This document shows positions 6,339-13,479 of a stretch of 15,591 nt of DNA, piece after piece. Source of the DNA: Clostridiales bacterium. Its GTDB lineage: Bacteria > Bacillota > Clostridia > TANB77 > CAG-508. The stretch's first letter is position 1, and each line of letters opens with the position of its first letter. The stretch is taken from assembly GCA_003518755.1 (NCBI GenBank), contig DOYA01000069.1, forward strand, positions 1-15,591. The letters run 5' to 3'. Below the pieces are notes generated by a model, which was not told where the DNA came from, did no database searches, and saw only the letters and a list, made by a program, of their open reading frames with translations. A program made the position numbers and the translations under genes.

Positions 6339-7472
6339 ATGGCGAAAAATAAAAAATTTTCAAGTTTTTTAGAAAATCCCATAGATTATACATTATTAAT
6401 TACAATCCTATTGTTATTAACAATAGGATTAATAATGGTGCTATCAGCTAGTTCTCCAACATCATTAGCAGAAAGTGGTAACAGTTATAAATATTTTGTA
6501 AAGCAAGGAATCTTTGCAATAATAGGTTTGGTTTTAATGACAATTATTTCAAATATAGATTATAGATTTTACAAAAAGTTTTATAAAATTGCATATATAA
6601 TTGCAATAATATTACTTGGAGCAGTTCTAGTAATTGGGAAAACGCTCAATGGCGCAAAAAGATGGATTTTTATTACTAGTTCACTTTCATTTCAACCATC
6701 AGAGCTAGTAAAATTTTGTATGATTATTTTTTATGCAGGATTGTTAACAAAAAACAAAGATGATTTAAAATATTTTTTTAAAGGATGGATAAAACATCTT
6801 GCAATATTAGCACCTATAATTGCACTATTAATAATAGAGCCACATTTAAGTGCATCTGTTATAATTATTGGAATAGTTGGAATAATGATGATAATTGCAG
6901 GATGCAATTTATGGAAAATACTCGTTCCTGGTGTAACTTTGGGTGTTCCACTAGCAGGAATTGCAATTTTTAAAATTCAAAAATTTGAACACGCGATACA
7001 TAGAATTACGACCTTTTTAGATCCATGGCAAGATAAACTTGGAGCTGGATATCAAGTTATTCAAAGTTTATATGCTATTGGATCAGGTGGACTTTTTGGG
7101 GCAGGACTAGGTCAAAGTAAACAAAAATACTTATATTTACCTGAACCACAAAATGATTTTATTTTTTCAGTTTTAGCAGAAGAACTTGGCTTTATAGGGT
7201 GTGTATTTGTTATAGTTTTATTTGCTATATTTATATGGAGAGGTATTTTAATTGCAATGAAATCTCCAGATATGTTTGGTAGTCTAGTAGCTGTTGGAAT
7301 TACTTCTATGATTGCAATACAGGTTATTGTAAATATTGCAGTTGTTACATCTTCTATGCCTGCTACAGGTATGCCATTACCTTTTTTTAGCTATGGAGGT
7401 ACAGCACTAGTAATTCTATTATGCCAAATGGGGGTATTACTCAATATATCAAGAGCAGGAAAAAGAAATTGA
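6339..7472 (+). CDS. ftsW: SEDS-family peptidoglycan polymerase, FtsW/SpoVE type
   Basis: 377 aa with about ten membrane segments. SEDS proteins polymerise glycan from lipid II, working with a class B PBP. Signatures: MVLSASSPT near the end of TM1, GAKRWI, SFQPSELVKF, LDPWQDKLGAGYQV, PEPQNDFIFSVLAEELGFIG and MPATGMPLPFFSYGGTA. The position between mraY and murG is that of ftsW or spoVE, and the sequence alone does not separate vegetative FtsW from sporulation SpoVE; RodA is less likely from context. Start ATG after AAAGGGG. It begins 22 bases after mraY, where murD would normally lie. Confidence 0.92.
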   Translation: MAKNKKFSSFLENPIDYTLLITILLLLTIGLIMVLSASSPTSLAESGNSYKYFVKQGIFAIIGLVLMTIISNIDYRFYKKFYKIAYIIAIILLGAVLVIGKTLNGAKRWIFITSSLSFQPSELVKFCMIIFYAGLLTKNKDDLKYFFKGWIKHLAILAPIIALLIIEPHLSASVIIIGIVGIMMIIAGCNLWKILVPGVTLGVPLAGIAIFKIQKFEHAIHRITTFLDPWQDKLGAGYQVIQSLYAIGSGGLFGAGLGQSKQKYLYLPEPQNDFIFSVLAEELGFIGCVFVIVLFAIFIWRGILIAMKSPDMFGSLVAVGITSMIAIQVIVNIAVVTSSMPATGMPLPFFSYGGTALVILLCQMGVLLNISRAGKRN

Positions 7473-7479
7473 TATATAG

Positions 7480-7503
7480 AGTTGAGAGTTGAGAGGTGAG
7501 AGC
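7480..7503 (+). promoter_or_regulatory. Repetitive ribosome binding site of murG
   Basis: AGAGTTGAGAGTTGAGAGGT is two GTTGAGA heptamers followed by GGTGAGA; the last supplies the Shine-Dalgarno AGGTGAG (7494-7500). It decides the start at ATG 7504 over the TTG at 7489, which lies inside the repeat. Confidence 0.55.
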
Positions 7504-8616
7504 ATGAAAGTACTTATTGCTGCTGCAGGTACAGCAGGTCATATTAATCCTGCAATTTCAATTGCAAATATTATAAAAGAAAGAGAAAAAGATTCAAAGA
7601 TTATATTTCTTGGAACTACAAGAGGATTAGAAAATGATTTGGTTCCACGCGCAGGATATGAATTAAAAACTATAAATGCATATGGATTAAGTAAAAAAAT
7701 TTCGGTTGATAATATTAGAAAAATGAGAAAAACGGTTGGAGGGATATTTGAAGCTAAAAGGATTATAAAAGAATTTAAACCTGATATTGTAATAGGCACT
7801 GGAGGATATATTTGTGGTGCAGCAGTTATTGCTGCTAGATCCTGTAAAGTTCCAGTTTTATTACATGAAAGTAATGCATTTCCAGGTAAAGCTGTAAAAA
7901 TAGCTGCAAGAAGATGTGATACAATTTTAGTTTCATTTAAAGAGGCTGTTAATAGAATTCATTTTTGTAAAAATGTTGTATTTACTGGAACACCAATTAA
8001 GATAAAAAAAAGAAACTATTCTAATACTGAAAAAATAAATATTCTTAAATCAATAGGTTTAAACGATATAAAACCAATAGTACTTGTATTTGGAGGTAGC
8101 CAAGGTGCTCAAAAAATAAATGAAGCTATTTGTGAAATAATAGAAAAAAAATATAATAGTGATTATCAATTAGTGTGGGCTGCAGGACCAAAACAATATG
8201 ATATTATAAAAAATGAGTTATCTAGAAAAAACATTAATATTAATAATATTAATAACTGCAAAATTTTTCCGTATATTTATAATATGGAAGAATTAGAAAA
8301 TATATCAGACTTAATAGTTTCTAGAAGTGGGGCAATGACTATTACAGAAATAGCAAATTTAGCAAAACCATCAATTTTAATACCTTTGCCAAATGTTAGT
8401 AATGATCATCAAATGTATAATGCTAAGGTTTTAGAAAAAGTTGGAGCATCAGTTATAGTAAAGAATAATGAACTAACTGCAGAAGGCTTAAATAATATAA
8501 TAAAACAAATAGTTTTAAACAAGGAAAAATGCCAGCAAATGGGAAAAAATGCATATACAATAGCAAATGAAAATGTTGAAGAAAAAATATATGATGAAAT
8601 TAAGAAGTTAATATAG
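7504..8616 (+). CDS. murG: Undecaprenyl-PP-MurNAc-pentapeptide GlcNAc transferase
   Basis: 370 aa. A GT28-family enzyme on the inner face of the membrane that adds GlcNAc from UDP-GlcNAc to lipid I, giving lipid II. The N-terminal acceptor domain starts MKVLIAAAGTAGHINPA, a variant of the usual GGTGGHxxPA loop in which two glycines are alanines. TGGYICGAAVIAA and LLHESNAFPGKA are conserved. The donor domain contains LVFGGSQGAQKINEAI and SRSGAMTITEI, and the PLPNVSNDHQMYNA nucleotide-sugar segment. ATG 7504 is chosen because homology begins there and AGGTGAG precedes it. No terminator is visible before the sensor kinase 67 bases on, so they are probably cotranscribed. Confidence 0.95.
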   Translation: MKVLIAAAGTAGHINPAISIANIIKEREKDSKIIFLGTTRGLENDLVPRAGYELKTINAYGLSKKISVDNIRKMRKTVGGIFEAKRIIKEFKPDIVIGTGGYICGAAVIAARSCKVPVLLHESNAFPGKAVKIAARRCDTILVSFKEAVNRIHFCKNVVFTGTPIKIKKRNYSNTEKINILKSIGLNDIKPIVLVFGGSQGAQKINEAICEIIEKKYNSDYQLVWAAGPKQYDIIKNELSRKNININNINNCKIFPYIYNMEELENISDLIVSRSGAMTITEIANLAKPSILIPLPNVSNDHQMYNAKVLEKVGASVIVKNNELTAEGLNNIIKQIVLNKEKCQQMGKNAYTIANENVEEKIYDEIKKLI

Positions 8617-8683
8617 TTTACCAAGAAAAAGTCATAGAATAAAAATAATTAAAAATGTAAAAATGAAGTGAGAGGTGAAAGAT

Positions 8684-8779
8684 TTGTTCAAAAAGAACAC
8701 ACCATTAAAAATAGTGTTAATAATATTTATAACAGAAATAATAGTATTGGTTGGGTTACGGAGTATTTATACAGCTTAA
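8684..8779 (+). other. Out-of-frame N-terminal fragment of the sensor kinase
   Basis: A TTG at 8684 sits 6 bases after AGAGGTGA and opens a 31-codon frame, starting MFKKNTPLKIVLIIFITEII, that encodes a basic N-terminus and a hydrophobic helix, then meets TAA at 8777-8779. The long kinase frame begins one base out of register at about 8751. Removing one G from GGG (8753-8755) joins the two as ...IIVLVG-YGVFIQLN..., giving a normal first membrane helix. This is therefore likely the true beginning of the kinase gene, disconnected by a single-base insertion, a sequencing error or programmed frameshifting. Confidence 0.65.
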
Positions 8780-10016
8780 TTTAGGAAATATTAGTAATCA
8801 AATTAATACAGAACAAATAACTAATTTAGATCAAATAAACTTATTGCTAAATCAATTATCTAAAAATTTAGATATTATTTTAATAGTAGCAGGCATAATA
8901 TTTGTAGTAATAGCAATTATTTTAAGTATTTATATGTCAAAAGTAATAGTATATCCGCTAAATAGATTTTTGAAAAGCAAAGATGAAGAAAAATCTACTG
9001 AACAAATTGAAATGAGGAAAATTTTATTACATACTACAGAAGGAATCATAGCTTTTGATAGAGAAGGAAAAATTGCATTAATCAATCCAGCAGCAAGAAA
9101 ATTACTTAAAATATCACCAGAAGATAATTCTTTTGAAGATATATTTCATAAATATGATAAAAGTATTAACATGGAAAAAATCATTTATTTAGACAACTGG
9201 ACTTCTACTACAGAGCAAGTATCAGTTGATGGAATTAATTTAAATGTTTTATTTTCACCATTTAGAGATAAAAAAGATATACCTGCTGGAGTTATAGCTT
9301 TTATTCCAGATATAATTGAACATGAAAGACTAGATAATATGAGAAAAGAATTTGTTGCTGATGTTTCTCATGAGTTAAAAACCCCAATTACTTCAATTAT
9401 GGGATATAGTGATACTCTATTAGAAGGAGAATACGATGAACAAACTCAAAAAGAATTTTTAGGAGTTATTGCATCAGAAGCAAGACGAATGGCAAAATTA
9501 GTTACTGATTTATTAGAACTTTCTAGAATTGATAATAATAAAAAGAAAATAAAAAAAGAAAGTTTTGACTTAGGAAAATTAGTAAAAGATAGTCAAGCTA
9601 AACTTGCTATTGAAATAAAAAAGAAAAATCATCAAGTAGAAAACTTTGTTACAGCAGATGTGCCTCCAGTTTTTGCAGATAAAGATGATATTCAAAGAGT
9701 AGTATTAAATATTTTAACAAATAGTATAAAGTATACTCCAGAAGGTGGGTTAATAAAAATATATGTTGGTTTTGTATATAATGATGCATATATAAAAATC
9801 ATAGATAATGGAATTGGAATACCAGAAGATGATTTAAACAGAATATTTGAACGTTTTTATCGAGTAGATAAAGCAAGAAGTAGAGAATTTGGAGGAAGCG
9901 GATTAGGACTTGCAATTGCAAAAGAAATATTAGATAAAAACGGGGGAAGCATAGATATAAAAAGCAAAGTAGGAGAGGGCACAGAAGTAGTGATCAAAGT
10001 ACCTACAAAAGAGTAA
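8751..10016 (+). CDS. WalK/PhoR-type sensor histidine kinase (N-terminus frameshifted)
   Basis: 421 codons from TTG 8751. Residues 1-40 hold a short extracytoplasmic Asn/Gln-rich stretch and 41-62 a membrane helix. A HAMP-like linker (SKVIVYPLNRFL) and a PAS domain (about 88-190, with TTEGIIAFDREGKIALINPAA) follow. The HisKA H-box FVADVSHELKTP has phospho-acceptor H207. The ATPase domain has N-box LNILTNSIKYTP (320-330), DNGIGIP (352-358), ERFYRVD (367-373) and GGSGLGL (381-387). All catalytic motifs are intact. TTG 8751 has no Shine-Dalgarno; the real start is probably 8684 in another frame. No response regulator is adjacent. The position after murG suggests a cell-envelope role, which is inference. 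Confidence 0.88.
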   Translation: MGYGVFIQLNLGNISNQINTEQITNLDQINLLLNQLSKNLDIILIVAGIIFVVIAIILSIYMSKVIVYPLNRFLKSKDEEKSTEQIEMRKILLHTTEGIIAFDREGKIALINPAARKLLKISPEDNSFEDIFHKYDKSINMEKIIYLDNWTSTTEQVSVDGINLNVLFSPFRDKKDIPAGVIAFIPDIIEHERLDNMRKEFVADVSHELKTPITSIMGYSDTLLEGEYDEQTQKEFLGVIASEARRMAKLVTDLLELSRIDNNKKKIKKESFDLGKLVKDSQAKLAIEIKKKNHQVENFVTADVPPVFADKDDIQRVVLNILTNSIKYTPEGGLIKIYVGFVYNDAYIKIIDNGIGIPEDDLNRIFERFYRVDKARSREFGGSGLGLAIAKEILDKNGGSIDIKSKVGEGTEVVIKVPTKE

Positions 10017-10039
10017 ATTAATTTTTATTAAATAAATAT

Positions 10040-10205
10040 AAATAGTAAATATATTATTTTGTAAATCCCGCGTAAGCCGAACAACCGAAGCGAAGCGCAG
10101 GGCGACTGGAGAAATCGACATCGTATCTGAATTTTTCGTAAGAAAAATTACAGATACATAAAGATTTCGACACCAAGGGATTGAAAAATAATATATTTAC
10201 TATTT
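10040..10205. repeat. Second palindromic non-coding element
   Basis: Outer arms 10040-10060 and 10185-10205 are perfect 21-base reverse complements. AATCCC (10064-10069) / GGGATT (10177-10182) extends the stem after a small internal loop. Inside, GTATCTG-AATTTTT pairs with AAAAATT-A-CAGATAC (14 bp, one bulge) around CGTAAG, and GAAATC with GATTTC flanks that hairpin. The left interior is conspicuously G+C-rich and repetitive (CCGAAGCGAAGCGCAGGGCG), unlike the surrounding A/T-rich DNA. There is no ORF. It lies between the convergent kinase and the VirD4-like gene. A mobile repeat or a structured RNA are the main options. Confidence 0.65.
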
Positions 10206-10223
10206 TAATATATAAAAATATAT

Positions 10224-10259
10224 AAAAAGATAAAGCATAATAATTTGCTTTATCTTTTT
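10224..10259. terminator. Bidirectional terminator between the kinase and the VirD4-like gene
   Basis: Perfect 14-bp stem, AAAAAGATAAAGCA (10224-10237) and TGCTTTATCTTTTT (10246-10259), with an 8-base loop. A-run and T-run flanks serve both convergent genes. The minus-strand gene ends three bases away. Confidence 0.85.
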
Positions 10260-10261
10260 GT

Positions 10262-12634
10262 CTAATTATCTTCATTATCTTTTTTGAAATTTACCACTAT
10301 TGCATCTTCATTATCAAATAAATATTTAGAAGAATTATCTGCTTGAATTGGACTATCTTCACCAGTGCTTGAATCTGTAAAAGAACTTTTTTTAGATTTA
10401 AAACCTCTTCTTTTTGATGTTTCACTCGATTCGTCTGAAATTGCTACTCCAGAAACATATTTTGCAAAATCATATTTTTTAGCTTTATGTTTTTCTTTAT
10501 ATTTTTCAGGAACAAAGTTTATAATACCATCACTATTCTTTGGAGTCCCAGTATCACTAACTATTTTATAAGCACATTTATTATCTGTGTAAAATTGCAT
10601 ATTTCCAGCTATTATTTTATCTTTCCAGTCATATTTTACATCAGAATATTTGGTTGCCATTTTACCATTAGGACCAAGACCTTCATCAAAATCACGTTTG
10701 AATTGCCATTGCATCCATTGACCAATTTCTTTTTGCCACCATTCTAATTCTTCTATTGGAGCTGCTCCACCAGTAAATACTTTACTTGAACAGTTTGTAA
10801 GAACAGCACTATTATAATCATTTTTGTTAGTACCAGATTTTTTATTTGAAAGCATAGAAATACTTTGAGCAGATATTGTTGTTCCAACACAATATTTTCT
10901 ATACATAGTAAAAATAGTTTCTGTATAGTAACTTACATAATCAGGAAATTCATCTATATATAAATAGTGTGGAATTCTAGTTTTTTCATTTCCTGGTCTT
11001 CTTAATACTGCATTTTGCATTGAAAGTAGGAAAAAGAAACCTAAGGCCTGACTTGTAAATCTACCCATTTCACCTCTACGAGTACATATAAATATAAATT
11101 CTCCATTTGCTAAGGCATCATCAAAATTAATATTATTTTGTCTATTACATAAAATATTTTTAATTTTAGAAGATCTAAGTAAATTCTCTAACCTACTACC
11201 AACTGAAAGAGCATATTCTTGCATTTTTTCTAATCCAAGAGAATTTGGATAAAAGTTTCTTTCTAAGTATGTGATTAATAATGAATAATCTTCAGCAATT
11301 TCTTCATCTGCTTTAAGTATTTCACACATTTTTTGTATCATATCAAAATTATTGATAATATTTAGTAAATCTTCCATATTAGGTAGTAAACCATCATGCA
11401 TTTTAGGATAAATCAATTTTAACAATATTGTTAAGTTCTCTAACATTTGTATAATTAGATTTTCAGAAATTTCTTCTGATTCCTGAAATTTAACAGCATT
11501 TAGTGTATAAGAAATAGTTGTAGCAATTTTATTTGGATCATCATATATAAAAGGATTTAATCCTTTTTCATTTGGTATATTTGGATCAATTAAAGTATAT
11601 TTAACATTAAAATTGTTACAAATTTCTATCATTTTTTCAATACTTTCATTATCTGGTGAAAGATATGTTAAACCTATATTTCTATAAATAGTATTTGGAG
11701 AATCTGAAAGTATCATTTTTTTCATAAAAGTTTTAAAAATTGAATCTTTACCAAATGCTGGAGATAACATATTTAAGTTAAAATTATCATTCAAATATTC
11801 GTTACTATAAGGATTATTTATACTTGCAATTCCTGTTTTTAAAGCTGTAAAGCCAAGCTCTTTTGATGCTTCTTTAAAGAAATATTTTTTTTCTATATCT
11901 TGTGCAATCATTGGTTCAAATACTCTTGCTGTTTTACCAGTACCTGTACCACCACAAACCAATAAAGAACGATATCTACAAGATTCACCAAATACAACTT
12001 TTTGACCTGTATAGAAATCATATGTGAAGCTAACATCACACATATATGAATTATGTTTTATAGAATTATCTGATAAATCTATACCTTGATAATCCCAAAT
12101 GGATTTGACTTTTTCCATAGAATCATCAATACTCATTAAAATACTCTTCCTAACAAATGTATATACAGTAACAACTGGAAGATATAAAGCAATTGCTGAA
12201 AAAGCATGTCTTACCATACTAGGAAATTGTGTTATAATATTTGAATAGTTTGGTACTGATAAAAAAAGAAGCCAAAGACCTTGATTTGTCCATTGTACAA
12301 TCATTGATAAAGCAACGATATATAATGATGTAAAGTAAATATAAGCATAAGTTAACTTTTTTTGTTTATTATTACAAAAACTTGATTTTGGAGCAAATGC
12401 AAAAGCTAATGCTGGGCAAACAAGAGCAAGAGAATATCTAATAGGCCCCCAGTAATCTGATGATACTCCAGTAAAAAATAACAACAACAGTTCAACTATT
12501 CTATCAATACATATATAAAATGAAATCAAAGTTAATATAAAAGTAAAAAAAGTATTTCTACTTACATTTAATCTTTTTAGCAATCTATCAATTAATTTCA
12601 TTGGTATACTTTTTATTGCAACTAATACTTCCAT
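10262..12634 (-). CDS. VirD4/TraG-family coupling-protein-like membrane ATPase
   Basis: 790 aa. Hydrophobic segments at about 29-56, 64-82, 95-113, 118-128 and 141-161 place the N-terminus in the membrane. The cytoplasmic part has Walker A CGGTGTGKT (227-235), Walker B LYIDEF (558-563) and TISAQS (586-591), the order seen in VirD4/TraG/TraD conjugative coupling proteins, which dock and pump DNA-protein substrates. The last ~60 residues are Ser/Lys/Asp-rich and probably disordered. Between the Walkers lies a long helical region, the likely all-alpha domain. ATG 12634 has AAAGGA at 9 bases; ATG 12640, two codons earlier, has only 3 bases of spacing. No relaxase, VirB4, VirB6 or integrase gene is nearby, so conjugation is not supported by context. 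The ORF is intact, so it is not a decaying remnant. Confidence 0.82.
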   Translation of the reverse strand: MEVLVAIKSIPMKLIDRLLKRLNVSRNTFFTFILTLISFYICIDRIVELLLLFFTGVSSDYWGPIRYSLALVCPALAFAFAPKSSFCNNKQKKLTYAYIYFTSLYIVALSMIVQWTNQGLWLLFLSVPNYSNIITQFPSMVRHAFSAIALYLPVVTVYTFVRKSILMSIDDSMEKVKSIWDYQGIDLSDNSIKHNSYMCDVSFTYDFYTGQKVVFGESCRYRSLLVCGGTGTGKTARVFEPMIAQDIEKKYFFKEASKELGFTALKTGIASINNPYSNEYLNDNFNLNMLSPAFGKDSIFKTFMKKMILSDSPNTIYRNIGLTYLSPDNESIEKMIEICNNFNVKYTLIDPNIPNEKGLNPFIYDDPNKIATTISYTLNAVKFQESEEISENLIIQMLENLTILLKLIYPKMHDGLLPNMEDLLNIINNFDMIQKMCEILKADEEIAEDYSLLITYLERNFYPNSLGLEKMQEYALSVGSRLENLLRSSKIKNILCNRQNNINFDDALANGEFIFICTRRGEMGRFTSQALGFFFLLSMQNAVLRRPGNEKTRIPHYLYIDEFPDYVSYYTETIFTMYRKYCVGTTISAQSISMLSNKKSGTNKNDYNSAVLTNCSSKVFTGGAAPIEELEWWQKEIGQWMQWQFKRDFDEGLGPNGKMATKYSDVKYDWKDKIIAGNMQFYTDNKCAYKIVSDTGTPKNSDGIINFVPEKYKEKHKAKKYDFAKYVSGVAISDESSETSKRRGFKSKKSSFTDSSTGEDSPIQADNSSKYLFDNEDAIVVNFKKDNEDN

Positions 12635-12670
12635 AATCATTATTCCTTTAAAAATATTAAATATATATAT

Positions 12671-12699
12671 ATTATCCTACAAAATCACCAAAAATACAA
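12671..12699 (-). promoter_or_regulatory. Candidate promoter of the VirD4-like gene
   Basis: Read on the minus strand: TTGTAT (12699-12694), 17 bases, GATAAT (12676-12671), about 20 bases before the AAAGGA ribosome binding site. It is back to back with the infC promoter. The DNA is A/T-rich, so a chance match is possible. Confidence 0.35.
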
Positions 12700-12702
12700 G
12701 TG

Positions 12703-12724
12703 TTTTTATGAAAAATCATAAAAA
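12703..12724. repeat. Perfect palindrome between divergent promoters
   Basis: TTTTTATGA (12703-12711) and TCATAAAAA (12716-12724) are exact reverse complements around AAAA. It lies between the divergent infC and VirD4-like promoters, five bases from the infC -35. It could be an operator or a chance A/T palindrome. Confidence 0.4.
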
Positions 12725-12728
12725 AGTA

Positions 12729-12757
12729 TTGACAAAAGAAAAAAAACAAAGTAAAAT
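12729..12757 (+). promoter_or_regulatory. Strong sigma-A promoter of the infC-rpmI-rplT operon
   Basis: Consensus -35 TTGACA (12729-12734), exactly 17 bases, and TAAAAT (12752-12757). The start point should be near 12764, leaving a leader of about 145 bases before infC. Confidence 0.82.
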
Positions 12758-12763
12758 ATACAA

Positions 12764-12909
12764 TGTTGCAAGAAGAAGTATCCACTTCTCACCTTAACTA
12801 TTAGGAAAAGGTTAGAATTTTATAAATATTTTATATTTATTTTTATGTGGATTAAATGACTTTTCTTGTAACAAAGAAAAGTTTATTTTTAATTAGGAGG
12901 TGTTTTAAC
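12764..12909 (+). promoter_or_regulatory. infC leader RNA with attenuator (L20-leader-like)
   Basis: The ~145-base leader opens with a hairpin, AGAAGT-ATCC-ACTTCT (about 12775-12790), followed by CTCACCTTAACTATTAGG. It ends in a terminator-like stem ACTTTTCTT (12859-12867) / AAGAAAAGT (12874-12882) with TTATTTTT directly after it and before the AGGAGG of infC. In Bacillus this operon is repressed by L20 binding a leader that then terminates transcription early. The architecture here matches, but the L20-binding fold itself was not verified. Confidence 0.62.
12859..12890 (+). terminator. Attenuator hairpin in the infC leader
   Basis: Perfect 9-bp stem, 12859-12867 with 12874-12882, loop GTAACA, followed by TTATTTTT. 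It lies inside the leader five bases before the Shine-Dalgarno, so it works as a conditional terminator rather than an operon end. Confidence 0.65.
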
Positions 12910-13416
12910 ATAAAACAAGAATTACCAATAAACGAGAGAATAAGAGCTAAGGAAGTCCAATTAATTGGAGAACAAGGTGAAAAATTTGGAGTAATAAGTA
13001 TAAGAGAAGCTTTAGATAAAGCTCAAGAGGCAAAGCTAGATTTAGTACTTGTTGCACCACAAGCAAATCCACCAGTTTGTAAAATAATGAACTATGGAAA
13101 ATACAAATTTGAGCAAGCAAAAAAAGAAAAAGAAGCTAAGAAAAAACAGAAAATTGCTGAAATTAAAGAAATTAGGATTACTCCAAATATTGAAGAACAT
13201 GACTTTGGATTTAAAGCAAAAAATGCTAGAAAGTTCATAGAAGATGGCAATAAACTTAAAATTACAGTTAGATTTAGAGGCAGAGAAGTTAATAATTCAC
13301 ATCTTGGAGAGGAAGTATTAAATAGATTTATTGAAAACTTATCAGATATTGCAAATGTTGATAGAGCTCCAAAGCTTGAAGGTAGAAATATGTTTATTAT
13401 GCTATCAAAAAAATAA
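12910..13416 (+). CDS. infC: Translation initiation factor IF-3, AUA start codon
   Basis: 168 aa, the usual IF3 length. IF3 binds the 30S subunit, prevents premature 50S joining and proofreads the start codon. N-terminal domain: LPINERIRAKEVQLIGEQGE; linker rich in Lys (about 70-90); C-terminal domain: EIKEIRITPNIEEHDFGFKA then KITVRFRGREV and the end KLEGRNMFIMLSKK. Homology starts at KQELPINE, and AGGAGG (12895-12900) stands 9 bases before the codon ATA at 12910. No ATG, GTG or TTG lies at the right place. The in-frame ATG at 12856 lies before the attenuator and has no Shine-Dalgarno, so it is rejected. Known infC genes use AUU for autoregulation by IF3; AUA is a rarer variant of the same device. 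Confidence 0.92.
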   Translation: MKQELPINERIRAKEVQLIGEQGEKFGVISIREALDKAQEAKLDLVLVAPQANPPVCKIMNYGKYKFEQAKKEKEAKKKQKIAEIKEIRITPNIEEHDFGFKAKNARKFIEDGNKLKITVRFRGREVNNSHLGEEVLNRFIENLSDIANVDRAPKLEGRNMFIMLSKK

Positions 13417-13426
13417 TATAGGTTAA

Positions 13427-13445
13427 TTATGCTAAAATAGCGTAA
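13427..13445 (+). other. Small hairpin between infC and rpmI
   Basis: TTATGCTA (13427-13434), AAA loop, TAGCGTAA (13438-13445); 8 bp including one G-U pair. It is in the 63-base intergenic region ahead of the rpmI ribosome binding site and has no T-run. It may be a processing or mRNA-binding structure, or nothing. Confidence 0.3.
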
Positions 13446-13479
13446 GATATAAATATAAATTGAAAGGAGTTAATACAAA

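Noticed and set aside
10040..10205. Retron msr-msd or group II intron remnant, suggested by the flanking inverted repeats
   Set aside because: No reverse transcriptase gene lies in the window, and I could not place a branching guanosine or domain V-like hairpin.
10262..12634. Part of an integrative conjugative element
   Set aside because: Flanks are housekeeping genes on both sides, with no attachment repeats, integrase, relaxase or other secretion genes in the window.
12856..12909. An ATG-initiated N-terminal extension of IF3
   Set aside because: It would encode the attenuator hairpin and the Shine-Dalgarno as protein, has no ribosome binding site of its own, and IF3 homology begins only at 12910.
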